NCBI RefSeq assembly: GCF_002079055.1
Contig: NC_047490.1
Span: forward strand, 124,001 to 188,000
DNA from: Saccharomyces paradoxus
Lineage: Eukaryota > Ascomycota > Saccharomycetes > Saccharomycetales > Saccharomycetaceae
Length of the DNA stretch: 64,000 bases
Direction of reading: 5' to 3'
Notes under the pieces: generated by a model
What the model was told of the DNA's origin: nothing
The model's database searches: none
What the model saw: only the letters and a program-made list of their open reading frames with translations
Position numbers and translations under genes: made by a program
Shown: positions 1 to 9,151 of the stretch, one piece after another
Layout: each line of letters opens with the position of its first letter
How positions within the stretch are numbered: position 1 is the first letter of the stretch

Positions 1-206
1 TGCTGATTACGGCGGAAGCAATCATTCAAATATTCAAACGGTTTATCCAGATTCTCATTTTCGGTGAGTTGGTATAATAATAGCGTATCAATGAAATCTA
101 CTCCGAGAATCGAGCCTTGGGGGACTTCCTCGGACTTCAACACAGTGTAGCCACGGCTATCGGAAGGATCGGTAGTGATTTGTAGGATATCTTCTATGGC
201 GGTCAT
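1..206 (-). CDS. UFD2: Ubiquitin conjugation factor E4 Ufd2, N-terminal part (cut by window edge)
   Basis: Reading leftwards from an ATG at 206-204, the frame stays open to the window edge and gives the first 68 codons, beginning MTAIEDILQI. This matches my memory of the N-terminus of S. cerevisiae Ufd2 with about five substitutions. Ufd2 is the founding E4 ubiquitin-chain elongation factor and works with Cdc48 in the ubiquitin-fusion degradation pathway. Its catalytic U-box lies at the far C-terminus and is outside this window, so the assignment rests on the N-terminal sequence and on the neighbouring RBS1. The gene is divergent from RBS1. Confidence 0.9.
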   Translation of the reverse strand, partial: MTAIEDILQITTDPSDSRGYTVLKSEEVPQGSILGVDFIDTLLLYQLTENENLDKPFEYLNDCFRRNQ

Positions 207-864
207 AGCAAGAAAAACCGTGATAGTAAAATAAATGGAATGGGAGCTCTACTTTCGAAAGCTAAATCTTCCCCTTAAACAACTAGTGGCCAATTTTACC
301 CTTTCTGTTGGCTGGCACAATTCTTGAAGATATAACTGATGTTTACTGTGACAACAGCTAGCGGTTAACAGTAGAAATGAGGAGTAAAATAACGGTTAGG
401 TGATAATAGACGGATAATTGCGGTGTAGGTCTCTATTATTTCATTAGAAGTAGTTAGAATCATCTACCTGCGATTTTAATTAAATCCACCTTTTGTAATA
501 AGGACGAACTATCGCCTCTGACGAATACTGACAAAATAGCGTCCTCGACGAAAGAATGAATCGTTAAGCGCAAAATAATACTCATTCAATAGGAAAAGAG
601 TATTGATTAAGAAGCGTTGGCTATATGCGGGTTAGCTTATCTGTCTCTTCCCTCTTTCACATACAACTCGACAAATTTTGGCGTGGGCAATTGAGCCATA
701 TTGTAGCAGTAAGCCGTGGTGACAGTAAGTTGAAACGTGCATCTTATATTCAACGCACGATTTATTTCATTTTTAATTAATTTTTTAGTCATTTCGTATC
801 GTACTAACAATTAAAGTTTCCCAAGTCTCTTTGAGTACATAAAGAATCAAGACAGGCGTAGGTG
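207..864. other. UFD2-RBS1 divergent intergenic region
   Basis: About 660 bases between two divergent start codons. I see no protein gene or RNA gene. Near RBS1 it contains an exact yeast branchpoint heptamer TACTAAC (802-808), an upstream GTAAGT (725-730) and a CAG at 853-855. This is a possible leader intron that I treat as a finding, not as a call. Confidence 0.7.
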
Positions 865-2226
865 ATGACAGTTCTAGATTCTGGAAACTGGGGATTGACA
901 CCCGCTATGGAAGCGGGCTTGTTCCAGAAACCACAAGACCGTATCTTTATAATAGAGCTGGAAAATTCCATAGTGTCATTCATAAACTCAAACACGGAGT
1001 CGTTTCAGTTAAGGCCCATGAACTCATATTATAGGCTTCTGTCGCATCAAATAGCTGAATACCACAACTTGAACCATGTTTTGGCAAGAACTCAGGATAG
1101 TTGTGTGATTCTTTTCAAAGGTGAGAATTTCCAAAAGATTGAAGGAAAACCACTCTTACAAGAGTTGCAGCTGAGCAAAAAACCGGAAGAATCAGTTTCC
1201 TCAAGTGAGAGTATTGACAAATCCAACAATAACAGAATATTTCGAATTTTGAAACGGAAAGAGGTAAATAACGACCGTGATTCTAAAACCGATGGTAATG
1301 TATCAAATAATAAGTTGACAGCCGATTTCGATAAGGATCAAAAAGTCGAAACTGATGACAAATCAAGTACTGATTTGGAACAAGAAAGGATTGAAAAAGA
1401 AAGACTTTATGAACAACGTAAACAAGAAATTTTTGATAAGCTTAACAAGAATGAAAACGATGGAAAGTCAACCAACAGTAGCGGTAGTAATGATAGCGAC
1501 AATGAATGGGGTGACTGGTTGAATGGAGATGACTCCAATACACTAACTAGCAACGGTTCAGTCAGTTCTTCATCACCATTTAATTCATCCACAACGACGA
1601 CACAACTAAATAAACCTCATCAACAATTTTACGACTGTCGAAGAGGAAGAGGAGGAAGAAGAAGAGGCGCAGGCAATTACAAGGATGCGTATCGAGTTCA
1701 AAATCGCCGGAACAAAGAAAACGGTGGTTACCAATCGGGGTACCCTACGCCCTACGTTGTGTATCCTCCTCCGCAAATGGGCAGCAATAGTATGCCAACC
1801 TACCCACTAATGTATAATCCAGCTGGTCCTGCTCCCGGTCCTGCTCCTACACCCATGGTAATGGGTGGTAACACAGTCTTTATGAACCCTTACATGTACA
1901 ATATGAATTCGCAAGGGTCCTGTTCATTTGGCGCCCCGGTGCCTATGTACCCGCCATACCAGTATCAATATCAATATCCATATAACACTCAATATCACAA
2001 CGGGCCATATAGCAATACACCAAACTATAATTCTAACAGTTACACAAGGACCTCAGCAAACAAGTACAACCAGCCTCAAAGAAAAAATTCATCTTCTGGC
2101 GTGATTCAGAAACATAATGATGGTAATAATAACAACCAGGAAATTCGCAGGGCTATTGCTAAGGGTTCGCCGTCAACTAAAGACACTAATTCGGTAGAGA
2201 TGAAATTTGATAAACTAAACATCTAG
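865..2226 (+). CDS. RBS1: Rbs1-like R3H-domain RNA-binding protein
   Basis: A 453-residue protein starting at the ATG at 865; a GTG just upstream is in frame but is not a credible yeast start. Residues about 30-90 form the R3H-type nucleic-acid-binding region. A charged segment follows at about 165-205 with many E, K and R residues, then an arginine-glycine patch (RRGRGGRRRG), and a long Pro/Tyr/Met/Asn/Gln-rich low-complexity tail with repeated QYQYQY. In S. cerevisiae, Rbs1 (about 457 residues) was linked to RNA polymerase III assembly and binds RNA. N-terminal identity to that protein is high, and the tail has diverged most. Cytoplasmic and P-body or stress-granule-like behaviour is plausible from the tail but is inference. 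Confidence 0.93.
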   Translation: MTVLDSGNWGLTPAMEAGLFQKPQDRIFIIELENSIVSFINSNTESFQLRPMNSYYRLLSHQIAEYHNLNHVLARTQDSCVILFKGENFQKIEGKPLLQELQLSKKPEESVSSSESIDKSNNNRIFRILKRKEVNNDRDSKTDGNVSNNKLTADFDKDQKVETDDKSSTDLEQERIEKERLYEQRKQEIFDKLNKNENDGKSTNSSGSNDSDNEWGDWLNGDDSNTLTSNGSVSSSSPFNSSTTTTQLNKPHQQFYDCRRGRGGRRRGAGNYKDAYRVQNRRNKENGGYQSGYPTPYVVYPPPQMGSNSMPTYPLMYNPAGPAPGPAPTPMVMGGNTVFMNPYMYNMNSQGSCSFGAPVPMYPPYQYQYQYPYNTQYHNGPYSNTPNYNSNSYTRTSANKYNQPQRKNSSSGVIQKHNDGNNNNQEIRRAIAKGSPSTKDTNSVEMKFDKLNI

Positions 2227-2492
2227 CGTGAGGAATGAACTATACATGGCAGATAAAATACGTAAAGGTTTATAGAAATTATAGTATGAGAACAGTAATA
2301 TTTGAGTAAAAGTCGCGTATTCACAATGCGTTCGGGAAGATGAGTATTTGAAAACAGAAATTGATCGGGATGTTTGTATAATGAGTTGTTATTTTCAAAA
2401 ATATGAGGGAAAAGGTAACTAAATATATATTAAAAAAAAAAGTATGTTAGAATGAAGAAGCGTAGTAAGGATAAGGCTGCGATAGGTGTATA

Positions 2493-3626
2493 TTATAAGA
2501 AATAATCTGGTGTCTTTCTAGTGACGGTTGGTTCACCCGGTCTCACAGATGGATCGTATTGTAAGAATTGTCTATTATGATTTTCATCCACCTCCATAAT
2601 AGCAGCCTGGTTACCACATCTATAGCAGTAATTTGGAGCACTGAAGATGGTAACAACGTTTTCTTGGTGAGACCAAGCGTAGCCTTCCATGACCAGTTGA
2701 TGTGCTCTTGCTATTAATGATAGATCATTAGTGTGATTAAATTGCTCACTGATGTCTTGACCAAACGTGAACCCTGCACCTCTGGGACTGATTCCCCATC
2801 CGCCTCTATCATCAGGATCGGACCAGAGAAGGTCACACATGGGACCTTCATGAGGCACTTCCTGTATTCTATTTAAATCTCTAACCTGATCTATTGTCTC
2901 TATCATAGGTGAAAGACCTCCATGCAGACAGAAAATTTTATTATCTACCAAAGCCGTAACGGGGAAGTAATCGAATAGATCGGTAAACATTTTCCACACG
3001 TTTGCACTGCCGTACTTTCTCAAACATTCGTCATAAAACCCGTATACCTGGGTAATTTGCCTAGATTCGTGATTTCCTCTCAGTATCGTGATTCTATGTG
3101 GGTATCTGACTTTCATGGCGACCAAGTAGGACACAGTCTCAACGGAATAATATCCCCTATCCACGTAATCACCCATGAAAAGGTAATTGGTATCGGGACA
3201 AGGACCGCCAATCTTGAAAAGTTCTAACAAGTCGTGAAATTGACCGTGTACGTCACCACAAATGGTTACAGGCACATTGATTGGCTTAACATTTTCCTCG
3301 AACTGTAACACGTCTACTGCCATCTTACACAGTCGAGCTACGTCGTCTTCTGACAATGGTTCGCATTTTCCCAAATACTCAATCCATTGGTCAAGCTGAT
3401 TTATATTCGTATTGGTTAGTTCTAGCGGTTTGGAGGATTTATGATCTGCTATACCCGAGGAGCCCGGTTTAAAATTAAAATCGTCCAACTCTTCATCTAT
3501 GTCTTCGTCACTGGAACGCGCCTTCGTATTATTTTTGCTGTCATTACTATTCATGTCTTCATCGAGAGTGGGTGATAATTGATCTTCATCTGAACCGTGC
3601 ATAGGGTCATCAATCTCCATATCCAT
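2493..3626 (-). CDS. PPH22: Protein phosphatase 2A catalytic subunit Pph22
   Basis: 377 residues from the ATG at 3626-3624, the same length as S. cerevisiae Pph22; an in-frame TTG nine bases upstream is ignored. An acidic N-terminal extension of about 70 residues ([11 protein letters not shown]...) precedes the PPP-family phosphatase domain. The metal-binding motifs are all present: GDVHGQ, GDYVDRG and RGNHESR. The C-terminus ends in DYFL, the tail that is methylated and recognised by regulatory subunits in PP2A. It acts with Tpd3 and Cdc55 or Rts1 in cell cycle and stress signalling. The acidic extension and the position beside RBS1 favour PPH22 over its paralogue PPH21. Confidence 0.95.
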   Translation of the reverse strand: MDMEIDDPMHGSDEDQLSPTLDEDMNSNDSKNNTKARSSDEDIDEELDDFNFKPGSSGIADHKSSKPLELTNTNINQLDQWIEYLGKCEPLSEDDVARLCKMAVDVLQFEENVKPINVPVTICGDVHGQFHDLLELFKIGGPCPDTNYLFMGDYVDRGYYSVETVSYLVAMKVRYPHRITILRGNHESRQITQVYGFYDECLRKYGSANVWKMFTDLFDYFPVTALVDNKIFCLHGGLSPMIETIDQVRDLNRIQEVPHEGPMCDLLWSDPDDRGGWGISPRGAGFTFGQDISEQFNHTNDLSLIARAHQLVMEGYAWSHQENVVTIFSAPNYCYRCGNQAAIMEVDENHNRQFLQYDPSVRPGEPTVTRKTPDYFL

Positions 3627-4178
3627 TTTTTTCAAAAGAGAGCCAGTTATACAGAAGTGCCAATAGTATAAAATTCAAAGAAAAGGAATACCTTACAGAA
3701 AACAATAACCGGAAAGGGAAGAACAGGTAGGATAAAAAGTAAGCGGGGTTTGCGTGTTCTTGCTCGAACACTGTTTTGCAGCGGGCTGGTACCTTGACAA
3801 GTGTGCTCTTGTTGCAGCCCTTCAATTGGTCTTATAAAATGGGGATGTCCCTTTGAAACTTTCCACGACTCTTCTTTTTCCACAATTCGGCGGAAAAAGA
3901 AAATAATCACCATTTCTATTACCCGGAGTACCTCAGGGTAATAAACGATGACCTTTCAAGTTACATAACAGCTATTTTCGTTGTGTAAGTTTGTGAAATA
4001 GGTTAACATGGATTGAAAGATATTTCACAATAAAAAATTGTAAGTACCATACAACTTTGTCTTATTTATTGATAATTGGCCCGGCGTCACAAACTATTGG
4101 GTCATTTGGTGCGGTGTATGGGTCCAATATACCAAAAAAATTAACAATTTGCGACACCTACTAGTTCTGTGCTTTTAT
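3627..4178. other. PPH22-YDL186W divergent intergenic region
   Basis: About 550 bases between divergent genes, with no credible gene. Short open frames on the minus strand (3610-3913) are AT-rich promoter sequence without recognisable content. It holds one Reb1-type site, listed separately. Confidence 0.6.
3919..3925 (+). promoter_or_regulatory. Reb1-type site TTACCCG upstream of PPH22
   Basis: TTACCCG is the core recognised by the general regulatory factor Reb1, which clears nucleosomes from yeast promoters. It sits about 290 bases upstream of the PPH22 start. The motif match is direct; occupancy is inferred. Confidence 0.4.
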
Positions 4179-5081
4179 ATGAAATATTCTTGTGGACTGT
4201 ATTCCGGATGTGTGTTACTCACAAGTAGCCAAGAAATATTAAAAAATATGCAGCGCAACACAGGTATAGAAGATTGCTTGGATGAGGATGACATAACCTT
4301 CCCTTCCTTCAGCCCTGAAGCGGACGCTCAAAACAGATTCTTGCCAAGAAGCGAGTTCCCCTCGGTGAGGCAACTCGTAATTTCCAAACAGAAGAGCAGA
4401 CGAAGAAGGGAGGAAAATGTGTTCGTGGGAAAAATGGAGGACGTGCTTGTAAAATGGAGGCCGCCCGCATCTTCACATCGTGGCGCAATTGAAGCTATTA
4501 ATGGCACGCATCCATATCAGCTTAGCACAGCACAGTTCAACTCGAAAAGACCGGACCCATTCGGCTCAACAAAGAGGGATGAATCCGTACGTTCCATCAT
4601 AGAATCGTTTACCGATTGGTGGAAGCGCAATTCCAAAATATTCTTTCATGACGAGGAGGAAGGCGTACAAGCTGAACACAGCGCAGGTCAGCATGATCGA
4701 GAATTACAGCTTTTCGAAGAAGACCTCTTCTCATTTCACCTGAGCCCAAACGATATGTCAACCAGGAATAGCGAACATCAAGTGCAGACACCGGTGCTTT
4801 TCCCATACGAAACGCCTACGAGAACAAAACAAAACCTTGCAGAAAGGGAAACCATAGATATCGGGGACGGTGAGGAACTCTCTATCTATAGAGACGTTTA
4901 TTCCAACCCTATCCCCGTCAGCTATTTAGATACCTTAAACTTGAATCACTCCATGTCTTTACGGCAAACACAACAGCAACAACAACAGCAGCAGCAGCAG
5001 CAGCACGTAGAATCCTCATCGGCATTCCAATGCTGTACAGATTCGAACTGGGCCAGGATATTTCTTTGCCAAAATGATTAG
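4179..5081 (+). CDS. Uncharacterised protein, YDL186W-like
   Basis: A 300-residue protein starting at ATG 4179 ([10 protein letters not shown]). Position and sequence match the uncharacterised S. cerevisiae gene YDL186W, which I recall as somewhat shorter (about 277 residues). I recognise no domain. Visible features are an acidic stretch with [11 protein letters not shown], a basic patch [10 protein letters not shown] at about residues 75-85, a central region with many aromatic and acidic residues, and a run of about eleven glutamines near residue 270 encoded by mixed CAA/CAG codons. A later ATG (MQRNTG) could also serve as start. The open frame and its conservation relative to S. cerevisiae support a real gene, but the function is unknown. 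Confidence 0.8.
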   Translation: MKYSCGLYSGCVLLTSSQEILKNMQRNTGIEDCLDEDDITFPSFSPEADAQNRFLPRSEFPSVRQLVISKQKSRRRREENVFVGKMEDVLVKWRPPASSHRGAIEAINGTHPYQLSTAQFNSKRPDPFGSTKRDESVRSIIESFTDWWKRNSKIFFHDEEEGVQAEHSAGQHDRELQLFEEDLFSFHLSPNDMSTRNSEHQVQTPVLFPYETPTRTKQNLAERETIDIGDGEELSIYRDVYSNPIPVSYLDTLNLNHSMSLRQTQQQQQQQQQQQHVESSSAFQCCTDSNWARIFLCQND

Positions 5082-5413
5082 GCTCCACTTTGCTTCTATA
5101 GTCCTATCTATTGTTCTTTTTATTACTAGTATAACCTTAATGTATTGTTCTTTTTTCCTTTTTCCTTTTTTTTTTTTTTTTTTTTTTTTTTTCACATCTT
5201 TTTCCACGGCCGCTCAAAGGGGTCTCACACTGGATTAAAAACTGAAAACAAGAAATGGCTCTTTCGATAAGGTTGCAACATTTTGATTACTACATTGATT
5301 AGACTAAAAAATACCAAACACATTTCTCAAAGCATATAGATATCTAAGATTATAACGCAGGAGTCGTTCTTTCATTCTTAGAGTTAAAAAGCAAATAGAG
5401 AAGAAAAGAAACA
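5082..5413. other. VMA1 promoter region
   Basis: About 330 bases between YDL186W-like and VMA1. It contains a 27-base poly(T) run and AT-rich leader sequence ending in an A-rich context just before the VMA1 ATG. No other gene is seen. Confidence 0.6.
5166..5192 (+). repeat. Poly(dT) tract, 27 bases, upstream of VMA1
   Basis: An uninterrupted run of 27 T about 220 bases upstream of the VMA1 start codon. Long poly(dA:dT) tracts exclude nucleosomes in yeast promoters and are length-variable. Its role here is inferred. Confidence 0.8.
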
Positions 5414-7267
5414 ATGGCTGGTGCAATTGAAAACGCTCGTAAGGAAATAAAAAGAATCTCATTAGAAGACCATGCTGAATCTGAATATGGTGCCATCTAT
5501 TCTGTCTCTGGTCCGGTCGTCATTGCAGAAAATATGATTGGTTGTGCCATGTACGAATTGGTCAAGGTTGGTCACGATAACCTGGTGGGTGAAGTCATTA
5601 GAATTGACGGTGACAAAGCCACCATCCAAGTTTATGAAGAAACTGCAGGCCTTACGGTCGGTGACCCTGTTTTGAGAACAGGTAAGCCTCTGTCGGTAGA
5701 ATTGGGTCCCGGTCTGATGGAAACCATTTACGATGGTATTCAAAGACCCTTGAAAGCCATTAAGGAAGAATCGCAATCGATTTATATCCCAAGAGGTATT
5801 GACACTCCATCTTTGGATAGAACTATCAAGTGGCAATTTACTCCAGGGAAGTTTCAAGTCGGTGACCACATTTCCGGTGGTGATATTTACGGTTCCGTTT
5901 TTGAAAATTCGCTAATTTCAAGCCATAAGATTCTTTTACCACCAAGATCTAGAGGTACAATTACTTGGATTGCTCCAGCTGGTGAGTACACCTTGGATGA
6001 GAAGATTTTGGAAGTCGAGTTTGACGGCAAGAAGTCTGACTTTACTCTTTACCATACTTGGCCTGTTCGTGTTCCCAGACCGGTTACTGAAAAATTGTCT
6101 GCTGACTATCCTTTGTTAACAGGCCAAAGAGTTTTAGATGCTTTGTTTCCTTGTGTTCAAGGTGGTACGACATGTATTCCAGGTGCTTTTGGTTGTGGTA
6201 AGACAGTTATCTCTCAATCTTTGTCCAAATACTCTAATTCTGACGCCATTATCTATGTCGGGTGCGGAGAAAGAGGTAACGAGATGGCTGAAGTCTTGAT
6301 GGAGTTCCCAGAGTTATATACTGAAATGAGTGGTACTAAAGAACCAATTATGAAGCGTACTACTTTGGTCGCTAATACATCTAACATGCCTGTCGCAGCC
6401 AGAGAAGCTTCTATTTACACTGGTATCACACTTGCAGAATACTTCAGAGATCAAGGTAAGAATGTCTCTATGATTGCAGATTCTTCTTCAAGATGGGCTG
6501 AAGCTTTGAGAGAAATTTCTGGTCGTTTGGGTGAAATGCCTGCTGACCAAGGTTTCCCAGCCTATTTGGGTGCTAAGTTGGCCTCCTTTTACGAAAGAGC
6601 TGGTAAAGCTGTTGCTTTGGGTTCCCCAGATCGTACTGGTTCCGTTTCCATCGTTGCTGCCGTTTCGCCAGCCGGTGGTGATTTCTCAGATCCTGTTACT
6701 ACAGCTACATTGGGTATCACTCAAGTCTTTTGGGGTTTGGACAAGAAGTTGGCTCAAAGAAAGCATTTCCCATCTATCAACACATCTGTCTCTTACTCCA
6801 AATACACCAATGTCTTAAACAAGTTTTATGATTCCAATTATCCTGAATTTCCTGTTTTGAGAGATCGTATGAAGGAAATTCTATCAAACGCTGAAGAATT
6901 AGAACAAGTTGTCCAATTGGTTGGTAAATCAGCCTTGTCTGACAGTGATAAGATTACTTTGGATGTTGCTACTTTAATCAAGGAGGATTTCCTACAACAA
7001 AATGGTTACTCCTCTTACGATGCTTTCTGCCCAATTTGGAAGACATTTGATATGATGAGAGCATTCATCTCATATCATGACGAAGCTCAAAAAGCTGTCG
7101 CTAATGGTGCCAACTGGTCAAAACTAGCTGACTCTACTGGTGATGTTAAGCATGCCGTTTCTTCATCTAAATTTTTTGAACCAAGCAAGGGTGAAAAGGA
7201 AGTCCATGGCGAATTCGAGAAATTGTTGAGCACTATGCAAGAAAGATTTGCTGAATCTACCGATTAA
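5414..7267 (+). CDS. VMA1: V-type ATPase catalytic subunit A, without the VDE intein
   Basis: 617 residues, the length of mature Vma1 after intein removal in S. cerevisiae, where the precursor is about 1071. It is the catalytic A subunit of the vacuolar proton pump V1 sector. Walker A is GAFGCGKT at residues 257-264; the Walker B region and the conserved GERGNE and SSSRWAEA segments are intact. The peptide [11 protein letters not shown] at residues 280-290 is uninterrupted: in S. cerevisiae the VDE (PI-SceI) intein lies between this Gly283 and Cys284. Codon usage is biased towards preferred yeast codons (GGT, TTG, AGA), as expected for an abundant protein. Nothing is missing from the subunit itself. 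Confidence 0.98.
   Translation: MAGAIENARKEIKRISLEDHAESEYGAIYSVSGPVVIAENMIGCAMYELVKVGHDNLVGEVIRIDGDKATIQVYEETAGLTVGDPVLRTGKPLSVELGPGLMETIYDGIQRPLKAIKEESQSIYIPRGIDTPSLDRTIKWQFTPGKFQVGDHISGGDIYGSVFENSLISSHKILLPPRSRGTITWIAPAGEYTLDEKILEVEFDGKKSDFTLYHTWPVRVPRPVTEKLSADYPLLTGQRVLDALFPCVQGGTTCIPGAFGCGKTVISQSLSKYSNSDAIIYVGCGERGNEMAEVLMEFPELYTEMSGTKEPIMKRTTLVANTSNMPVAAREASIYTGITLAEYFRDQGKNVSMIADSSSRWAEALREISGRLGEMPADQGFPAYLGAKLASFYERAGKAVALGSPDRTGSVSIVAAVSPAGGDFSDPVTTATLGITQVFWGLDKKLAQRKHFPSINTSVSYSKYTNVLNKFYDSNYPEFPVLRDRMKEILSNAEELEQVVQLVGKSALSDSDKITLDVATLIKEDFLQQNGYSSYDAFCPIWKTFDMMRAFISYHDEAQKAVANGANWSKLADSTGDVKHAVSSSKFFEPSKGEKEVHGEFEKLLSTMQERFAESTD
6251..6289 (+). other. Empty VDE (PI-SceI) intein insertion and homing site inside VMA1
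   Basis: The intein insertion point of S. cerevisiae VMA1 corresponds to the junction 6262/6263, between codon 283 (GGG) and codon 284 (TGC). The DNA around it, ATCTATGTCGGGTGCGGAGA onwards, agrees with the PI-SceI recognition sequence as I remember it. In the stretch shown I see only synonymous differences, at the 3' side (AAC for AAT, GAG for GAA, GCT for GCA). The site is unoccupied and looks cleavable. The recalled reference site should be checked. Confidence 0.8.
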
Positions 7268-7730
7268 GATATGTGTAGCATTTATCTTCTGGTATATTTG
7301 TTAGTTGTCTTTTTGTATTTCAAAAAATTTATATAGGCGTATGTTAATAAGATAAAAAATATTAAAGGAAATTAACAAGTATACCTTAATGAAATGATAT
7401 AATAAAAATTCAATAGATGAAGATTTAACTGTATTTATGTTAAAGATAAGATTAGATTCTACAAATCAGGTGATCAGTTTACCTGGCACAACTACGATGA
7501 CAAATAGCTTTTATTTGAAAAAAACGGACAATTGATTAAACTATATGAGACATATATAAAGCACTATATAAATAGTAAGCAATGGTTTACACCCCATCGT
7601 GAGTTTAGCATGCAATTTAGATCCAGTATGAGGTAGAATAGAAACTAATATGTTAATTCATCAATGACATTACGATATACTCTTGAAAGAATTAAAAACA
7701 AAAAATTAGAGTTATTTACTCATAGCCCGC
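7268..7730. other. VMA1-RPL41A convergent intergenic region
   Basis: About 460 bases of AT-rich sequence serving as the two 3' untranslated and terminator regions. TATATA and AATAAA-like efficiency and positioning elements are scattered through it. No gene is seen. Confidence 0.55.
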
Positions 7731-7808
7731 TTATTTGGATCTGGCTCTCACCTTCCGTCTCTTTCTCTTAAGTCTTCTAGTTCTCTTCTTTCTCCACTTG
7801 GCTCTCAT
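7731..7808 (-). CDS. RPL41A: Large-subunit ribosomal protein eL41 (Rpl41A)
   Basis: A 26-codon frame on the minus strand, ATG 7808-7806 to TAA 7733-7731, encodes 25 residues starting [10 protein letters not shown] and ending RARSK. About 17 of 25 residues are Arg or Lys. This is the smallest ribosomal protein, eL41, and sits at the bridge between the 60S and 40S subunits. The sequence is essentially invariant among eukaryotes, which makes the call secure despite the tiny length. It occupies the YDL184C position between VMA1 and the MRX19-like gene. No intron is apparent. Confidence 0.97.
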
Positions 7809-8188
7809 TTCGATTGAATCGATGTGGTCTGGTTTTTTATTCTAGAGTAGAAACGGATTTAAGATAAAATAAGAGTTGCTTTGAAGTCGAGTTTTATAGA
7901 AGACAAGGTCAGTTTCGTCTCGTTCAAATATCGTCCAGCTGCCACGCGGAAAAGTGAAACTTTTCGGTAGGGTAATGCATCCAGCCTTGCCTTGGAAAAA
8001 GTTAGGGGTCAGTTGTAGTAGAGAGTCTATTAATTTAAAGCGCGTGCCATGGATCTAAAAAACAATGTGCGGATGTACTGACATCTTACATGGTGTACGG
8101 AAGCACATCCGAAAAGCACAGTCTAGCTTTCGAACGCCCTGGCATACCTAATATGTATATATTTACATGAGATAACGAACATTTTGAA
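7809..8188. other. RPL41A promoter and MRX19-like 3' region
   Basis: About 380 bases. It contains a Rap1-like motif and a T/A-rich segment nearer the start codon, a common ribosomal-protein promoter arrangement. No further gene is seen. Confidence 0.55.
8066..8076 (-). promoter_or_regulatory. Rap1-like RPG box upstream of RPL41A
   Basis: On the minus strand this reads ACATCCGCACA, one mismatch from the ACATCCGTRCA form of the Rap1 site that drives yeast ribosomal protein genes. It lies about 260 bases upstream of the RPL41A start, a typical distance. A second CACATCC occurs nearby at about 8103-8109 on the plus strand. Motif match only. Confidence 0.4.
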
Positions 8189-9151
8189 TTAACTATTGTT
8201 TTCCCCATGAGATTTCGATTTTTGAAGAATGACCTTGTTCAAGTCGCCTTCCAGTTCGTGAACCTTTAAGAAATCTAAAATCAAAGGAAGAGTTTTCTTG
8301 TTAAGTAGTAATTCTGGTGCACCATTTGACCCTTCTTGTATGCCCCGCGTACAGCTGCTGTTCCCACGTTTATATACTTCTGCATATCCCAACAATTCTC
8401 TGAATTCTAAGGTTTGTTTTGAACTTTCCAATAGGCTTTTCAAATGCTTGGCACCAAGATAAGCCTTGATATTAACATAAGCTCTGTAAGATAGGTAAAA
8501 CCCAGGAACGTTTGGTATAAGGGGTATTAAAATTAAAGGAATGGTTAGCGGGAGACCTAAAAGGCAATATAAAGTCCATTTTTTGTGATAAGCTAAGCCT
8601 TCTTGGTAGAGCTTTTTCATTTGCTTCAAACAGTCTTCCGGATTAGAGATTCCAGAGGGATAATAAACATGTAAGGGTTGAGTATCAACTTTTTCTGCTT
8701 TTACTGTATAATCTTTCAAGGTAAGTCGAATCTCTTGCGCCTTATCCGTCTCGCCCTTAATTCTCTTCAAAATATAGCTTTCACTTGGTATGGTTAACAA
8801 ACTATTTTCTGACCACGGCGTACTATTTAGCAAAGATTGGACCATGGACACTATTTTTTTATTATACGATTTAGGAGACTTTTTCAGTTTTCTCCAAAGC
8901 TTCACTGATTTCTCAACAATCCACTTTTCTGTTTTTAGTATTCTAGACTGGCTATTAAAAAGGTTATCGGAATGTTTATAGTAAACGAATGATTCTTTGT
9001 CCGTTATTGGTATCACAGTCACTTTAACAGGATCACGCAGATATTTTTGGAGTGAAGCCTTTTCAAGTTTTGTTGAATACGCCCTCAGTCCATAGCACAG
9101 TCGAGAAGTGGCACTAATGCTTCTTGGTGCTATAAAGATCGAAGGTATCAT
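8189..9151 (-). CDS. MRX19: Mitochondrial inner-membrane K+/H+ exchange-related protein (Mrx19/YDL183C-like)
   Basis: 320 residues if started at the ATG at 9151-9149, the length I recall for S. cerevisiae YDL183C. An in-frame ATG at 9202 would add 17 residues. The shorter form begins MIPSIFIAPRSIS and continues rich in Arg, Ser and Leu to RAYSTK, a convincing mitochondrial targeting sequence, so I choose it. A hydrophobic hairpin lies at about residues 200-225 (the LGLPLTIPLILIPLIPNVP region). The family (Mit_KHE1) has been tied to mitochondrial potassium/proton exchange and to the expressome (MIOREX) in yeast. The function here is inherited from that family. Confidence 0.85.
   Translation of the reverse strand: MIPSIFIAPRSISATSRLCYGLRAYSTKLEKASLQKYLRDPVKVTVIPITDKESFVYYKHSDNLFNSQSRILKTEKWIVEKSVKLWRKLKKSPKSYNKKIVSMVQSLLNSTPWSENSLLTIPSESYILKRIKGETDKAQEIRLTLKDYTVKAEKVDTQPLHVYYPSGISNPEDCLKQMKKLYQEGLAYHKKWTLYCLLGLPLTIPLILIPLIPNVPGFYLSYRAYVNIKAYLGAKHLKSLLESSKQTLEFRELLGYAEVYKRGNSSCTRGIQEGSNGAPELLLNKKTLPLILDFLKVHELEGDLNKVILQKSKSHGENNS

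Noticed and set aside
5462-5869. 135-codon antisense frame inside VMA1
   Set aside because: Produced by the strong codon bias of VMA1 on the other strand; no recognisable content.
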